Position numbers and translations under genes: made by a program
Notes under the pieces: model-generated
Seen by the model: the letters and a program-made list of their open reading frames with translations, nothing else
Databases searched by the model: none
Told to the model about the DNA's origin: nothing
Assembly (NCBI GenBank): GCA_027297845.1
Contig: JAPUHG010000207.1
Coordinates: 1-7,939 of the forward strand
DNA: 7,939 nucleotides
Source of the DNA: Gammaproteobacteria bacterium
GTDB taxonomy: Bacteria > Pseudomonadota > Gammaproteobacteria > Steroidobacterales > MnTg04
Reading direction: 5' to 3'
Part shown: piece by piece, positions 1 through 5,745 of the stretch
Position numbering within the stretch: the first letter of the stretch is position 1
Layout: every line of letters begins with the position of its first letter

Positions 1-86
1 GGGCCAGATCGCGACATCAACATAAAAAGGACCCCCAGTGCGACCAGCGGAGTAATCCATAACAGTCGTTTAATGCCTTTTCTCAT
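1..86 (-). CDS. Partial gene, N-terminus of an exported or membrane-anchored protein
   Basis: The 5' end of a leftward gene is present: 28 codons before the window edge. The start is the ATG read from position 86. A GGGGA Shine-Dalgarno-like stretch lies about 5 bases upstream. The overlapping ATG at position 90 is excluded because its frame stops after six codons. The peptide starts MRKGIKRLLW, which is a positively charged n-region. A hydrophobic stretch follows at residues 8-24, then SRSG. This is typical of an uncleaved signal anchor or the beginning of a signal peptide. No domain is visible, so the function cannot be told. It lies 247 bp downstream of cysK on the same strand and may or may not share its transcript. 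Confidence 0.6.
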   Translation of the reverse strand, partial: MRKGIKRLLWITPLVALGVLFMLMSRSG

Positions 87-333
87 GCATTTCCCCGATT
101 CATTTCAATAGCGCACAAAGGCGATGGGCCTATTCAGATTACGCTGCATTTTGGTGAATGAAAATACGTATTGGCCTTCGCCCATTGAGGGCGCCCACAG
201 GTACTGACCAGCCATGAGAAAAACCGGGAATGGGGTGCGCGTGCAAAGCGAAGCTAGCCGACTCCGGTTTTCGACTTCTTGCAGACAAACTGTCGAATTC
301 AGACAAGCGAAGCGAGGTTGATCCGCCAGACCG

Positions 334-1275
334 CTAATCCACGGAATCTGATTCCTCGGTGATGTTTTCAAACAACACCGTTGACAAATACCGCTCGCCT
401 GTATCGGGCAGCATGGCGAGCAGAACCGATCCCTTCTCGGCCTTTTCTGCAACTTTCAACGCGGCACAGAATGTCGCCCCGCTGGAAATTCCACAAAAAA
501 CACCTTCCTTCTGCGCCAGTTCCAGCGCGGTTTCTCTCGCCTCAACATCGCCTATCGTTACCACTTCGTCGATAACTTTCCTATCGAGTACCGAGGGCAT
601 GAAGTCCGGCGTCCACCCCTGGATCGTATGCGGCTGCCATTCGGCACCGCCGAGTAATGCCGCATTTTCGGGTTCTGCCGCGATGATCTTTATTGCCGGA
701 CGCGCGATGCGCAATATGTCGCCTACCCCGGTGATGGTCCCCCCGGTTCCATAACCGCTGACCCAGTAGTCCAGCCGCATATCGGCAAAATCCCTGAGGA
801 TCTCGGGACCAGTGGTATTGCGGTGATATTCCGGATTGGCCGGATTATCGAATTGTTCGGTCAAAAACCAGCCATTTTTCTCCGCGAGTTCTTCGGCCAG
901 TTTGACCATGCCGGTCGCGCGCAACTCCGGTGGGGTCAGAACAACCTTCGCGCCGAGGGCTTTCATCAGCTTGCGCCGCTCAATCGAAAAACTTTCGGCC
1001 ATCACCGCGACGAAGGGATAACCACGGACCGCACAGACCATCGCCAGTGAGATTCCGGTATTTCCCGAAGTCGCCTCGATAACGGTCTGGCCCGGCTTTA
1101 GTTCGCCTTTACGCTCCGCGTCATTGATGACGCCCAGCGCCAGCCGGTCCTTGACCGATGACAGCGGATTGAATGCCTCGCACTTGGCGTACATCTCCAC
1201 GTGCTTTGGTGCGAGCCTGTTGATGCGGACCACCGGCGTGTTACCGACGGTCGCAAGAATATCCGGGTAAATCAT
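334..1275 (-). CDS. cysK: Cysteine synthase A (O-acetylserine sulfhydrylase)
   Basis: This PLP enzyme of the cytoplasm makes L-cysteine and acetate from O-acetyl-L-serine and sulfide, the last step of assimilatory cysteine synthesis. The 313 residues match the usual family length. The Schiff-base lysine is K42 in NPLSSVKDR. The substrate loop TSGNTG is at 69-74 and the PLP phosphate-binding GTGGT at 176-180. The ISSGA segment at 263-267 carries the serine that contacts the pyridine nitrogen. The end GERYLSTVLF is typical of CysK. Residues 211-230 (EWQPHTIQGWTPDFMP and beyond) replace the GIGAGF-type segment of the enterobacterial enzyme, so this is a divergent CysK branch. CysM or a related beta-family synthase is a lesser alternative. 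The start has AGGGT 6 bases upstream. A perfect 10-bp inverted repeat sits directly before the gene and may regulate it. The MGMT gene lies 71 bp upstream on the same strand. Confidence 0.9.
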   Translation of the reverse strand: MIYPDILATVGNTPVVRINRLAPKHVEMYAKCEAFNPLSSVKDRLALGVINDAERKGELKPGQTVIEATSGNTGISLAMVCAVRGYPFVAVMAESFSIERRKLMKALGAKVVLTPPELRATGMVKLAEELAEKNGWFLTEQFDNPANPEYHRNTTGPEILRDFADMRLDYWVSGYGTGGTITGVGDILRIARPAIKIIAAEPENAALLGGAEWQPHTIQGWTPDFMPSVLDRKVIDEVVTIGDVEARETALELAQKEGVFCGISSGATFCAALKVAEKAEKGSVLLAMLPDTGERYLSTVLFENITEESDSVD

Positions 1276-1284
1276 GATTTGACC

Positions 1285-1313
1285 CTATTTTTGTGGCTAC
1301 ATAACAAAAATAG
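1285..1313. promoter_or_regulatory. Perfect 10-bp inverted repeat before cysK (operator or RNA hairpin)
   Basis: On the + strand CTATTTTTGT (1285-1294) is followed by a 9-base spacer and then ACAAAAATAG (1304-1313), its exact reverse complement. It ends 9 bp before the cysK start. Its cysK-proximal arm runs directly into the AGGGT ribosome-binding site, whose first two bases pair in the stem. The stem is A/T-rich with no T-run after it, so it does not look like an intrinsic terminator for the upstream gene. It could be an operator for a dimeric regulator or a weak RNA hairpin touching the cysK ribosome-binding site. The function is inferred; the symmetry is seen directly. Confidence 0.5.
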
Positions 1314-1346
1314 CAGTGGACCGGTCATTTCGCCAGTTGATCCGGG

Positions 1347-2189
1347 CTAGACCTGCTGGGCAAGCTCCCAGGTCAGGATTTCGGCTTTGCGTTCCACGCC
1401 CCAGCGGTAGCCACCCAGCGCACCACTTGCCCGCAGCACCCGGTGACAAGGGATCAGCCAGGCCACGGGGTTTTTGCCCACTGCATTCGCGACCGCGCGG
1501 TGGCTCTCCGGCCTGTCGATAATCTCGGCAAGATCGCTGTAACTTGTCTGATTGCCGCTGGGGATTTTTAACAGCGCCTGCCACACCTGGAGTTGAAAAT
1601 TTGTACCCTTTAGTCTCAGTTTCAGCGATTTTTCATCGCCTGAAAAAATCTCTCCGGCCAGTGCCGACATGCCTTCATCATCTCTTTCAAGTTTTGCATT
1701 CGGCCAGGCGCTTCTCAACTCATTGCTTGCCTGATCCATACCCCGATCAACAAAGGACAGGTGACTCAAACCGCGCCGAGTACCCGCGAGCATCACATCG
1801 CCAAAAGGACTTTCGGAAAATCCATAGCTGAGTGTCAGACCAGCGCCGCCATTTTTATATTCGCCGGGCGTCATCGCCTCGATGGTGACGAACAAATCAT
1901 GCAGGCGTCCCGGCCCCGACAAGCCGGCATTCAGCGACGCAGACAGTACGCTCGCATGCCGGTCGAGGCTTTCCTTGGCTGCGCGCAGCGACAGGAACTG
2001 CACCAACTGCTTCGGTGTTACACCCGCCCAGCTTTTGAAGAGACGATTGAAGTGCCAGCTACTCAGACCCGCCTGGCTGGCAATTTCCTCCAGGCGTGGC
2101 TGATCCTGGTAATGGTCCAGGATAAAGCCGATCGCAGTTGCCATGCGCTCATGGTTTTTCGGGTCCAGGTTTACAAACTGCTGGTTCAT
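1347..2189 (-). CDS. AraC-type HTH / methylated-DNA-[protein]-cysteine S-methyltransferase fusion (Ada without its N-terminal zinc domain)
   Basis: This is a suicide DNA-repair protein that moves the alkyl group from O6-alkylguanine to its own cysteine. Residues 15-111 form an AraC-type DNA-binding domain: LEEIASQAGLSSWHFNRLFKSWAG is HTH 1 and the MTPGEYK ending is at 106-112. Residues 118-195 resemble the MGMT N-terminal ribonuclease-like fold (YGFSESPFGDVMLA). Residues 197-275 are the catalytic DNA-binding domain, with FQLQVWQAL, RAVANAVGKNP and the active site PCHRV, where Cys248 is the acceptor. At 280 residues it is shorter than E. coli Ada (354). The missing part is the N-terminal zinc/phosphotriester domain, so the methyl-triggered switch of Ada is absent. 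No Ada-box-like AAAGCGCA was seen upstream, and the start has only a weak ribosome-binding site. It is divergent from padR, and cysK follows 71 bp downstream. The family call is firm; any transcription-factor role is inferred. Confidence 0.9.
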   Translation of the reverse strand: MNQQFVNLDPKNHERMATAIGFILDHYQDQPRLEEIASQAGLSSWHFNRLFKSWAGVTPKQLVQFLSLRAAKESLDRHASVLSASLNAGLSGPGRLHDLFVTIEAMTPGEYKNGGAGLTLSYGFSESPFGDVMLAGTRRGLSHLSFVDRGMDQASNELRSAWPNAKLERDDEGMSALAGEIFSGDEKSLKLRLKGTNFQLQVWQALLKIPSGNQTSYSDLAEIIDRPESHRAVANAVGKNPVAWLIPCHRVLRASGALGGYRWGVERKAEILTWELAQQV

Positions 2190-2258
2190 AGACGTACTTT
2201 AACGCCAGAACGAAACTCCGCCCACCCGAAATTTGCGGTGTGGCGGGAGAAAGAAATC

Positions 2259-2286
2259 TTGACTATTATTAACTTCATAGTATAGT
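2259..2286 (+). promoter_or_regulatory. Sigma-70-type promoter for the padR cluster
   Basis: TTGACT (2259-2264) and TATAGT (2281-2286) are separated by 16 bp and match the -35 and -10 consensus well (5/6 each). Transcription would begin near 2292-2295, only 2-5 bases before the padR ATG at 2297. The spacer contains one arm of a dyad. A promoter for the divergent MGMT gene is not obvious in the same 107-bp gap. Confidence 0.6.
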
Positions 2287-2298
2287 TCATTTAATAAT
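2265..2298. promoter_or_regulatory. Candidate PadR operator: 8-bp inverted repeat over promoter and start codon
   Basis: ATTATTAA (2265-2272) lies in the -35/-10 spacer, and its exact reverse complement TTAATAAT (2291-2298) covers the presumed transcription start and the first two bases of the padR ATG. Between and around them are ATAGTATAGT (2277-2286), a tandem of ATAGT, and the inverse copy ACTAT (2262-2266). PadR-family regulators commonly repress their own operon from A/T-rich dyads at the promoter, so an autoregulatory operator is likely here. That assignment is inferred. A/T-rich promoter sequence gives some such symmetry by chance. Confidence 0.4.
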
Positions 2299-2698
2299 GC
2301 TATCTAATTCCGACAAGCGTGATCAACAAGACCAAACAACGGATTTATTCCTGCGCAAATTCCAGAAGGAATTGAACTCAGGCACCTTGTCGCTGGTATT
2401 GCTAGGTGTGCTGGATAAGGCAGAAGAAGAGCTTTACGGCTACCAGATCGCCAAGCTCCTGGAGAAGGCGGGTGGCGGTGAAACCATGTTCAAACAGGGC
2501 GCCTTGTACCCTGTACTGAGAGGAATGAGCGCCAATGGCCTGCTGTCGAGCAGAGTCGAACCATCGACTTCCGGCCCGCCACGGCGCTATTACCAGATTA
2601 CCGGCAGTGGTCGCCTGATTCTGACGAAATGGCGGCACGCCTGGCAGGTCACCCGGGATTTTGTGGACACACTAATGAATGCAAAGGATGAGAAATGA
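2297..2698 (+). CDS. PadR-family transcriptional regulator
   Basis: This is a small winged-helix repressor of 133 residues, expected to act as a dimer on DNA. The PadR signature is clear: a SGTLSLVLLGVL helix at 28-39, YGYQI at 47-51, GALYPVLRGM at 68-77 (recognition helix region) and the wing GPPRRYYQITGSGR at 93-106. A polar N-terminal extension of about 25 residues (rich in D, Q and K) precedes the usual family start. An in-frame TTG at 2372 would give the standard length, but its AGAAGGA lies only one base away. The ATG at 2297 has no Shine-Dalgarno sequence and lies only a few bases from the predicted transcription start, so translation may be nearly leaderless. The stop overlaps the next start by 4 bases (ATGA), which links it to the membrane protein it probably regulates. 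The effector is unknown. Confidence 0.88.
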   Translation: MLSNSDKRDQQDQTTDLFLRKFQKELNSGTLSLVLLGVLDKAEEELYGYQIAKLLEKAGGGETMFKQGALYPVLRGMSANGLLSSRVEPSTSGPPRRYYQITGSGRLILTKWRHAWQVTRDFVDTLMNAKDEK

Positions 2699-3615
2699 AC
2701 ATGTCGGCCCCTCGATCGATAGACGCCTACCTGGAGCAATTGCGGCAAGCCCTGCACGGACAGGATGCCGCGGTCATACAAGACGCGCTGTACGATGCTG
2801 AAGAATATCTTCGTGCCGAGGTCGCCGGTCAGGCAGGCCGACCCGAAGCCGAAGTATTGGAGGCCATCGCCAGTAGTTATGGCGCGCCGGAAGAAGTGGC
2901 CCAGGCCTACATAGACACCGAAATAAAAGTTCAGGCCGCCCTCGCCCCCCCGCCTGTCCAGAAACCGAAATCGCTGGCAGGCAAATTGTTTGGCGTTTTT
3001 ATGGATCCGCGAGCGTATAGCAGTCTTTTTTATCTGCTGCTCTCTATGGTTACCGGGATATTTTATTTCACTTTCGCGATCACCGGCCTATCGCTGTCAG
3101 CGGGGTTTATGATCCTGATTATTGGCATCCCTTTCTTCTTGCTGTTTCTGGCAACCAGCAGAGTTTTGTCACTTGTGGAAGGAAGAATCATCGAATCGTT
3201 CCTGGGAGTACGAATGCCGCGCAGGCCGACCTACGAAACCACTGAGGGAGGCATTATCGAGCGCATCAAGCTGATGCTCAAAGACGCGCGCACCTGGACC
3301 ACTCTGCTGTATATGTTGTTAATGCTGCCGTTGGGGATTTTCTATTTTACGTTCGCAATCATCGGCCTGGTCCTCAGTCTGACTTTCATTAGCGCACCTA
3401 TTTTTTACTTACTGGACTACCATGGTGTGATCGATGTCGATGTTTTCCTCGGCAACATCCCCGAGATGTTTCTGCTCGGTCCCGGTTGGGCAACGCTAAT
3501 CTACTCGGCACTTGGTGTTTTCATGCTCATCGCGACGATGCATGCCGCCAGGGGACTTGGCACGATGCAAGGGCGCATCGCCAAGACGCTGCTGGTAGAA
3601 TTGGGGAATGATTGA
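2695..3615 (+). CDS. Membrane protein: N-terminal HAAS-like region plus two-repeat Sensor-type transmembrane domain
   Basis: Residues 8-80 are soluble and helical. YLEQLRQAL, the acidic DALYDAEEYL and the segment GAPEEVAQAYID resemble the HAAS/DUF1700 domain that often accompanies PadR regulators. After a proline-rich linker (85-91) comes a membrane domain with about five hydrophobic segments (near 108-130, 131-153, 203-224, 225-241 and 263-282). It consists of two related halves: GIFYFTFAITGL at 121-132 and GIFYFTFAIIGL at 214-225. Each half ends in a GRI amphipathic stretch (163-170 and 293-301). This agrees with the putative Sensor domain family otherwise seen at the N-terminus of sensor kinases, but no kinase domain follows. 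A 20-residue polar loop (241-262) probably faces the periplasm. The start at 2695 is supported by AAGGA 7 bases upstream and the ATGA overlap with padR. The role is probably envelope signal sensing that works with PadR. This is inference. Confidence 0.75.
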   Translation: MNMSAPRSIDAYLEQLRQALHGQDAAVIQDALYDAEEYLRAEVAGQAGRPEAEVLEAIASSYGAPEEVAQAYIDTEIKVQAALAPPPVQKPKSLAGKLFGVFMDPRAYSSLFYLLLSMVTGIFYFTFAITGLSLSAGFMILIIGIPFFLLFLATSRVLSLVEGRIIESFLGVRMPRRPTYETTEGGIIERIKLMLKDARTWTTLLYMLLMLPLGIFYFTFAIIGLVLSLTFISAPIFYLLDYHGVIDVDVFLGNIPEMFLLGPGWATLIYSALGVFMLIATMHAARGLGTMQGRIAKTLLVELGND

Positions 3616-4123
3616 AACCAGTAGTCAGTTTGGACACGGGAAAACGTTTACCAGGATAATCAGCCGGATTTTTTTCCTCGTGACCGGCGTTTTTTTCCTC
3701 GTGGGGTGTCCGGCGGATGCAGATGGCATAAGCGGCTTCTCGCAAACAACGATACGGATCGAGACCCGAGCCGGGCGCAGCCTGGAAGTGGAAGTATTTC
3801 TCGCCTTATCACGGGAACAACAGACGCGCGGACTGATGTTTGTAAAAGAACTTGGCGATCGCCAGGGAATGCTGTTTGTTTACCAACAGTCCCACAACAT
3901 CAGCATGTGGATGAAAAATACCGTGCTGCCGCTGGACATGCTCTTTATCAGGCCGGATGGCAGCATTGCCCGTATTGAAAAAGAAACCGTGCCTTTCTCT
4001 CTCGACAGCATCTCATCGGGTGAACCGGTGGTGGCCGTACTCGAACTGAACGGGGGCGTCACGGGAAAATATGGAATTCAGCCCGGTGATAAGGTGATCA
4101 GCAGGTACTTTGGCAACGATTGA
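3608..4123 (+). CDS. DUF192-family lipoprotein
   Basis: The gene encodes 171 residues. A charged n-region (to R20) and a hydrophobic core (21-32) end in the lipobox LVGC, with lipidated Cys34, so the protein should be anchored at the outer face of a membrane. Residues 47-168 are a complete DUF192 domain: RGLMFVKEL at 74-82, GMLFVY at 87-92, the hallmark ISMWMKNTVLPLDMLFI at 98-114, and an ending with LELNGG then GIQPGDKV at 156-163. DUF192 proteins are small beta-rich proteins of unknown biochemical role. The start codon overlaps the end of the sensor gene by 8 bases, which implies co-translation. GGGG lies just one base before the ATG, a poor spacing, so reinitiation after the upstream stop is likely. 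No terminator is visible in the 12 bp before the converging gene. Confidence 0.87.
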   Translation: MIETSSQFGHGKTFTRIISRIFFLVTGVFFLVGCPADADGISGFSQTTIRIETRAGRSLEVEVFLALSREQQTRGLMFVKELGDRQGMLFVYQQSHNISMWMKNTVLPLDMLFIRPDGSIARIEKETVPFSLDSISSGEPVVAVLELNGGVTGKYGIQPGDKVISRYFGND

Positions 4124-4135
4124 CCCGGTCGGCTA

Positions 4136-4756
4136 TCAGAAAAACAATCCACCCTTGCTGCCACCGATCATTCTGCGTAGCGTAATTTCCACCGATTCCA
4201 TGGTGTCACCATTGCCGGACATCAATTTGTGTTGTTCGCGAATCTGGTTGTCGTCAATAAGTTCCTGCCGCGTGCTGTGCATGGCCGCCCCGCCCTCTCC
4301 AAGGAATTCGCCCGGCACCACATGCAGCAAGATCTTGCTCCCAACATCGAACTCTGCCGGGAAAACGCTCTTCTCGGCACTCAGTGCGCTCATATAAAGA
4401 AACTCGTAATTCCCGTCCTGCTCGTTGAATGTGACATAGAAAAGTCGGTCCCGGGGCTCATAAAGATCGGGAAACCTGTCGGTCGCACGAACATGGGTAA
4501 AAATGTCATCGCATCGTATGGCCGTCCGATCGAGTACCCACACACAGGACCGGGTACCGCTCGCTTCGGCGAACTGACCGCCGGGAATCGTTTCGCGACT
4601 GGTCAACTCCCAGATTCCGACCATGTAATCCAGATCCGCCATGCGGGCGTGACGCTCGCTTGGATACAGGCCGGCATGGATGGCCGGAACACTGACCGCA
4701 CCAAGTGCCGAAGACAGCAGTAATGCTGGCAGAAAAAGGAACCGCAAAATCTTCAT
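4136..4756 (-). CDS. Exported protein, probable DUF1579/lipocalin-like beta-barrel
   Basis: The chosen start gives 206 residues. It has an excellent ribosome-binding site (AGGAAG, 4 bases from the ATG) and puts a standard signal peptide at the N-terminus: MKILR, a hydrophobic core at 6-20, and probable cleavage after AIHA (residue 28). An ATG 14 codons upstream (4798) would bury this signal behind a polar extension and is rejected. The mature part has LDYMVGIWELTSRE at 42-55, as in DUF1579 and related lipocalin-like proteins, followed by alternating strands (LFYVTF 105-110, YEFLYMSAL 117-125, VEITLRRM 189-196). Cys71 and Cys82 could form a periplasmic disulfide. The start codon overlaps the stop of the hemN remnant (ATGA), so the gene may be expressed from whatever drives that remnant. 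The ligand is unknown, and the family call is tentative. Confidence 0.7.
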   Translation of the reverse strand: MKILRFLFLPALLLSSALGAVSVPAIHAGLYPSERHARMADLDYMVGIWELTSRETIPGGQFAEASGTRSCVWVLDRTAIRCDDIFTHVRATDRFPDLYEPRDRLFYVTFNEQDGNYEFLYMSALSAEKSVFPAEFDVGSKILLHVVPGEFLGEGGAAMHSTRQELIDDNQIREQHKLMSGNGDTMESVEITLRRMIGGSKGGLFF

Positions 4757-5562
4757 ATTTCTTCCTGTCTGACAATATCGAACATAACAATCATGCACAC
4801 CGATATCCTGCTTATTGCGGTATCCGGACAGAATCCGTCGTTAAGATGATGCAAATCGTCAAAGGGATACATTTTGGCCAGAGATTGACTAATATCAAAG
4901 AAATCCTGCCGCCAAAGATCCAGACTCGCTAAATGAATATTGCTACTACACAATCCGCGACAAGCCGCGTCATCAATGAACTCGGTCGCGATCATAGAAA
5001 CGTGGCTCGCTTGCTGACGCTGCTGGACACCCAGATTATGGGCGCTGATCCAGTTGAACCCGCTGATAGCGAGGCGGGGTAACCTTTCCGCATCCACGGT
5101 ACGCGGGTCGAGCTCGATCGAGTATTCCTGGCTGTCATCGGTAAGCAGTTGAAAAGATTCGGACAGGCCTGCCATCAGCCGCTCGAGTTGCTGGTTGTCC
5201 AGATAGGTGAGCGTACCGCCACCCATATGCAGTTGTCCCACTTTTCGGTCTTTATCGAAAAGCTTCCCCTGAATGCGGACTTCCTCAAGAATCTTCTGCA
5301 GATACAGCTCGGCTCGTTCCGGGTGCCGGGTAACCAGTTTGCTGCATCCGCTGTAGTAACAAAGCGAGTGACAAAAAGGGATGTACACGTAAATCGACAG
5401 TTGCCTGGGAATCGGATCCTGGTTACTCAGCCGCGCTTCGGCTTCGTAAACAGACGCCGTAAACTCCACACCGAACTGGAGCGCGGTTGGGTACGAGGTA
5501 TACCTGGGCCCCTGCCCCCGGTAACGATTGATCAGGTCCGCATCAAATACTGCTTGAGTCAT
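4753..5562 (-). pseudogene. hemN: Decayed, C-terminally truncated oxygen-independent coproporphyrinogen III oxidase
   Basis: HemN is a cytoplasmic radical-SAM enzyme that decarboxylates coproporphyrinogen III in anaerobic heme synthesis. Residues 1-165 align well with HemN: GPRYTSYPTA at 18-27, LSIYVYIPFCHSLC at 55-68, GGGT at 114-117 and IELDPR at 149-154. Key residues are changed. The cluster motif CxxxCxxC reads C64-HSL-C68-YY-S71, so the third ligand is serine (codon AGC at 5352-5350). The following cysteine of the family is kept (C73). The essential His of YVHIPFC is Tyr60, and the Pro of GGGTP is Leu118. From about 172 there are in-frame insertions and deletions (AHN inserted before LGVQ, the DFDP-like part lost). 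Homology is still traceable through CRGLCSSNIHL (201-211) to about 235 and then fades. The usual length is about 450-460 residues; 269 remain and the HemN C-terminal domain is absent. No internal stop occurs. The start matches the family start, with AGGA upstream. Confidence 0.82.
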
Positions 5563-5596
5563 GCAGGAATCCTATGGTCCGGCGCGGCAACCCGTA

Positions 5597-5610
5597 TTGA
5601 TGCAGATCGA
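5597..5610. promoter_or_regulatory. FNR/ANR-like box upstream of hemN remnant
   Basis: TTGATGCAGATCGA matches the FNR/ANR consensus TTGAT-N4-ATCAA at 9 of 10 defined positions. Its centre is 41.5 bp from the first base of the hemN ATG. The -10-like TAGGAT on the minus strand (5574-5569) would then place transcription start at the start codon itself. In the other direction its centre is about 52 bp before the predicted start for the solute-binding gene, not a standard activating distance. HemN genes are classical FNR/ANR targets, which supports the reading. A chance match remains possible. Confidence 0.35.
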
Positions 5611-5643
5611 TGGCTAATAGTCCTAAATCGTTTTCCCCTGTCG

Positions 5644-5649
5644 TATAAT
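5644..5649 (+). promoter_or_regulatory. Candidate -10 element for the solute-binding protein gene
   Basis: A perfect TATAAT lies 96 bp before the chosen start. No recognisable -35 hexamer occurs 15-18 bp upstream, so the promoter would be weak or activator-dependent. Transcription from about 5656 would give a leader of about 90 bases, which contains the dyad at 5675-5696. Confidence 0.45.
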
Positions 5650-5674
5650 TGGTTCGTCAGTGGCGCGATCACGG

Positions 5675-5696
5675 CTTTTAACAGGCTGTAGAAAAG
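5675..5696. repeat. Imperfect dyad in the leader of the solute-binding protein gene
   Basis: CTTTT (5675-5679) and ACAG (5681-5684) are mirrored by CTGT (5686-5689) and AAAAG (5692-5696), with one base of offset around G5685. The central loop is too tight for a good RNA hairpin, so a protein-binding site is the more natural reading. No regulator can be named. Confidence 0.3.
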
Positions 5697-5745
5697 GGCA
5701 ACAGGAATGCTACTGCGGGTGCCCGACCAATCCTGGGGGGTAGTT

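Noticed and set aside
220..271. AAAACCGG (220-227) and CCGGTTTT (264-271) as a terminator after cysK.
   Set aside because: The two 8-base arms pair, and a short T-run follows on the minus strand, but the loop of 36 bases is very long and contains no good inner stem.
105..333. Open frame on the minus strand between cysK and the left-edge gene, ending in a plausible C-terminus (GEGQYVFSF, AFVRY).
   Set aside because: Its upstream part is an out-of-frame shadow of cysK. No start with a ribosome-binding site is present, and no family is recognised. It could be a gene remnant, but the evidence is too thin. Otherwise the 247-bp gap at 87-333 shows nothing clear.
1297..1584. Minus-strand open frame overlapping the end of the MGMT gene.
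   Set aside because: It is out of frame with a gene of firm homology, has an arginine/proline/glycine-rich composition typical of a shadow frame, and shows no domain.
4756..4798. Longer N-terminus for the DUF1579-like protein, starting at 4798.
   Set aside because: It lies in the hemN remnant tail, lacks a ribosome-binding site and would hide the signal peptide. The start at 4756 has AGGAAG at good spacing.
5527..5545. A second FNR-like site, TTGAT and ATCAA arms inside the hemN 5' coding region.
   Set aside because: The arms are separated by 9 bases instead of 4 and lie in conserved coding sequence.
5707..5745. Upstream ATG for the solute-binding protein.
   Set aside because: It adds 13 polar residues before a complete lipoprotein signal. 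The start at 5746 has a strong G-rich ribosome-binding site.
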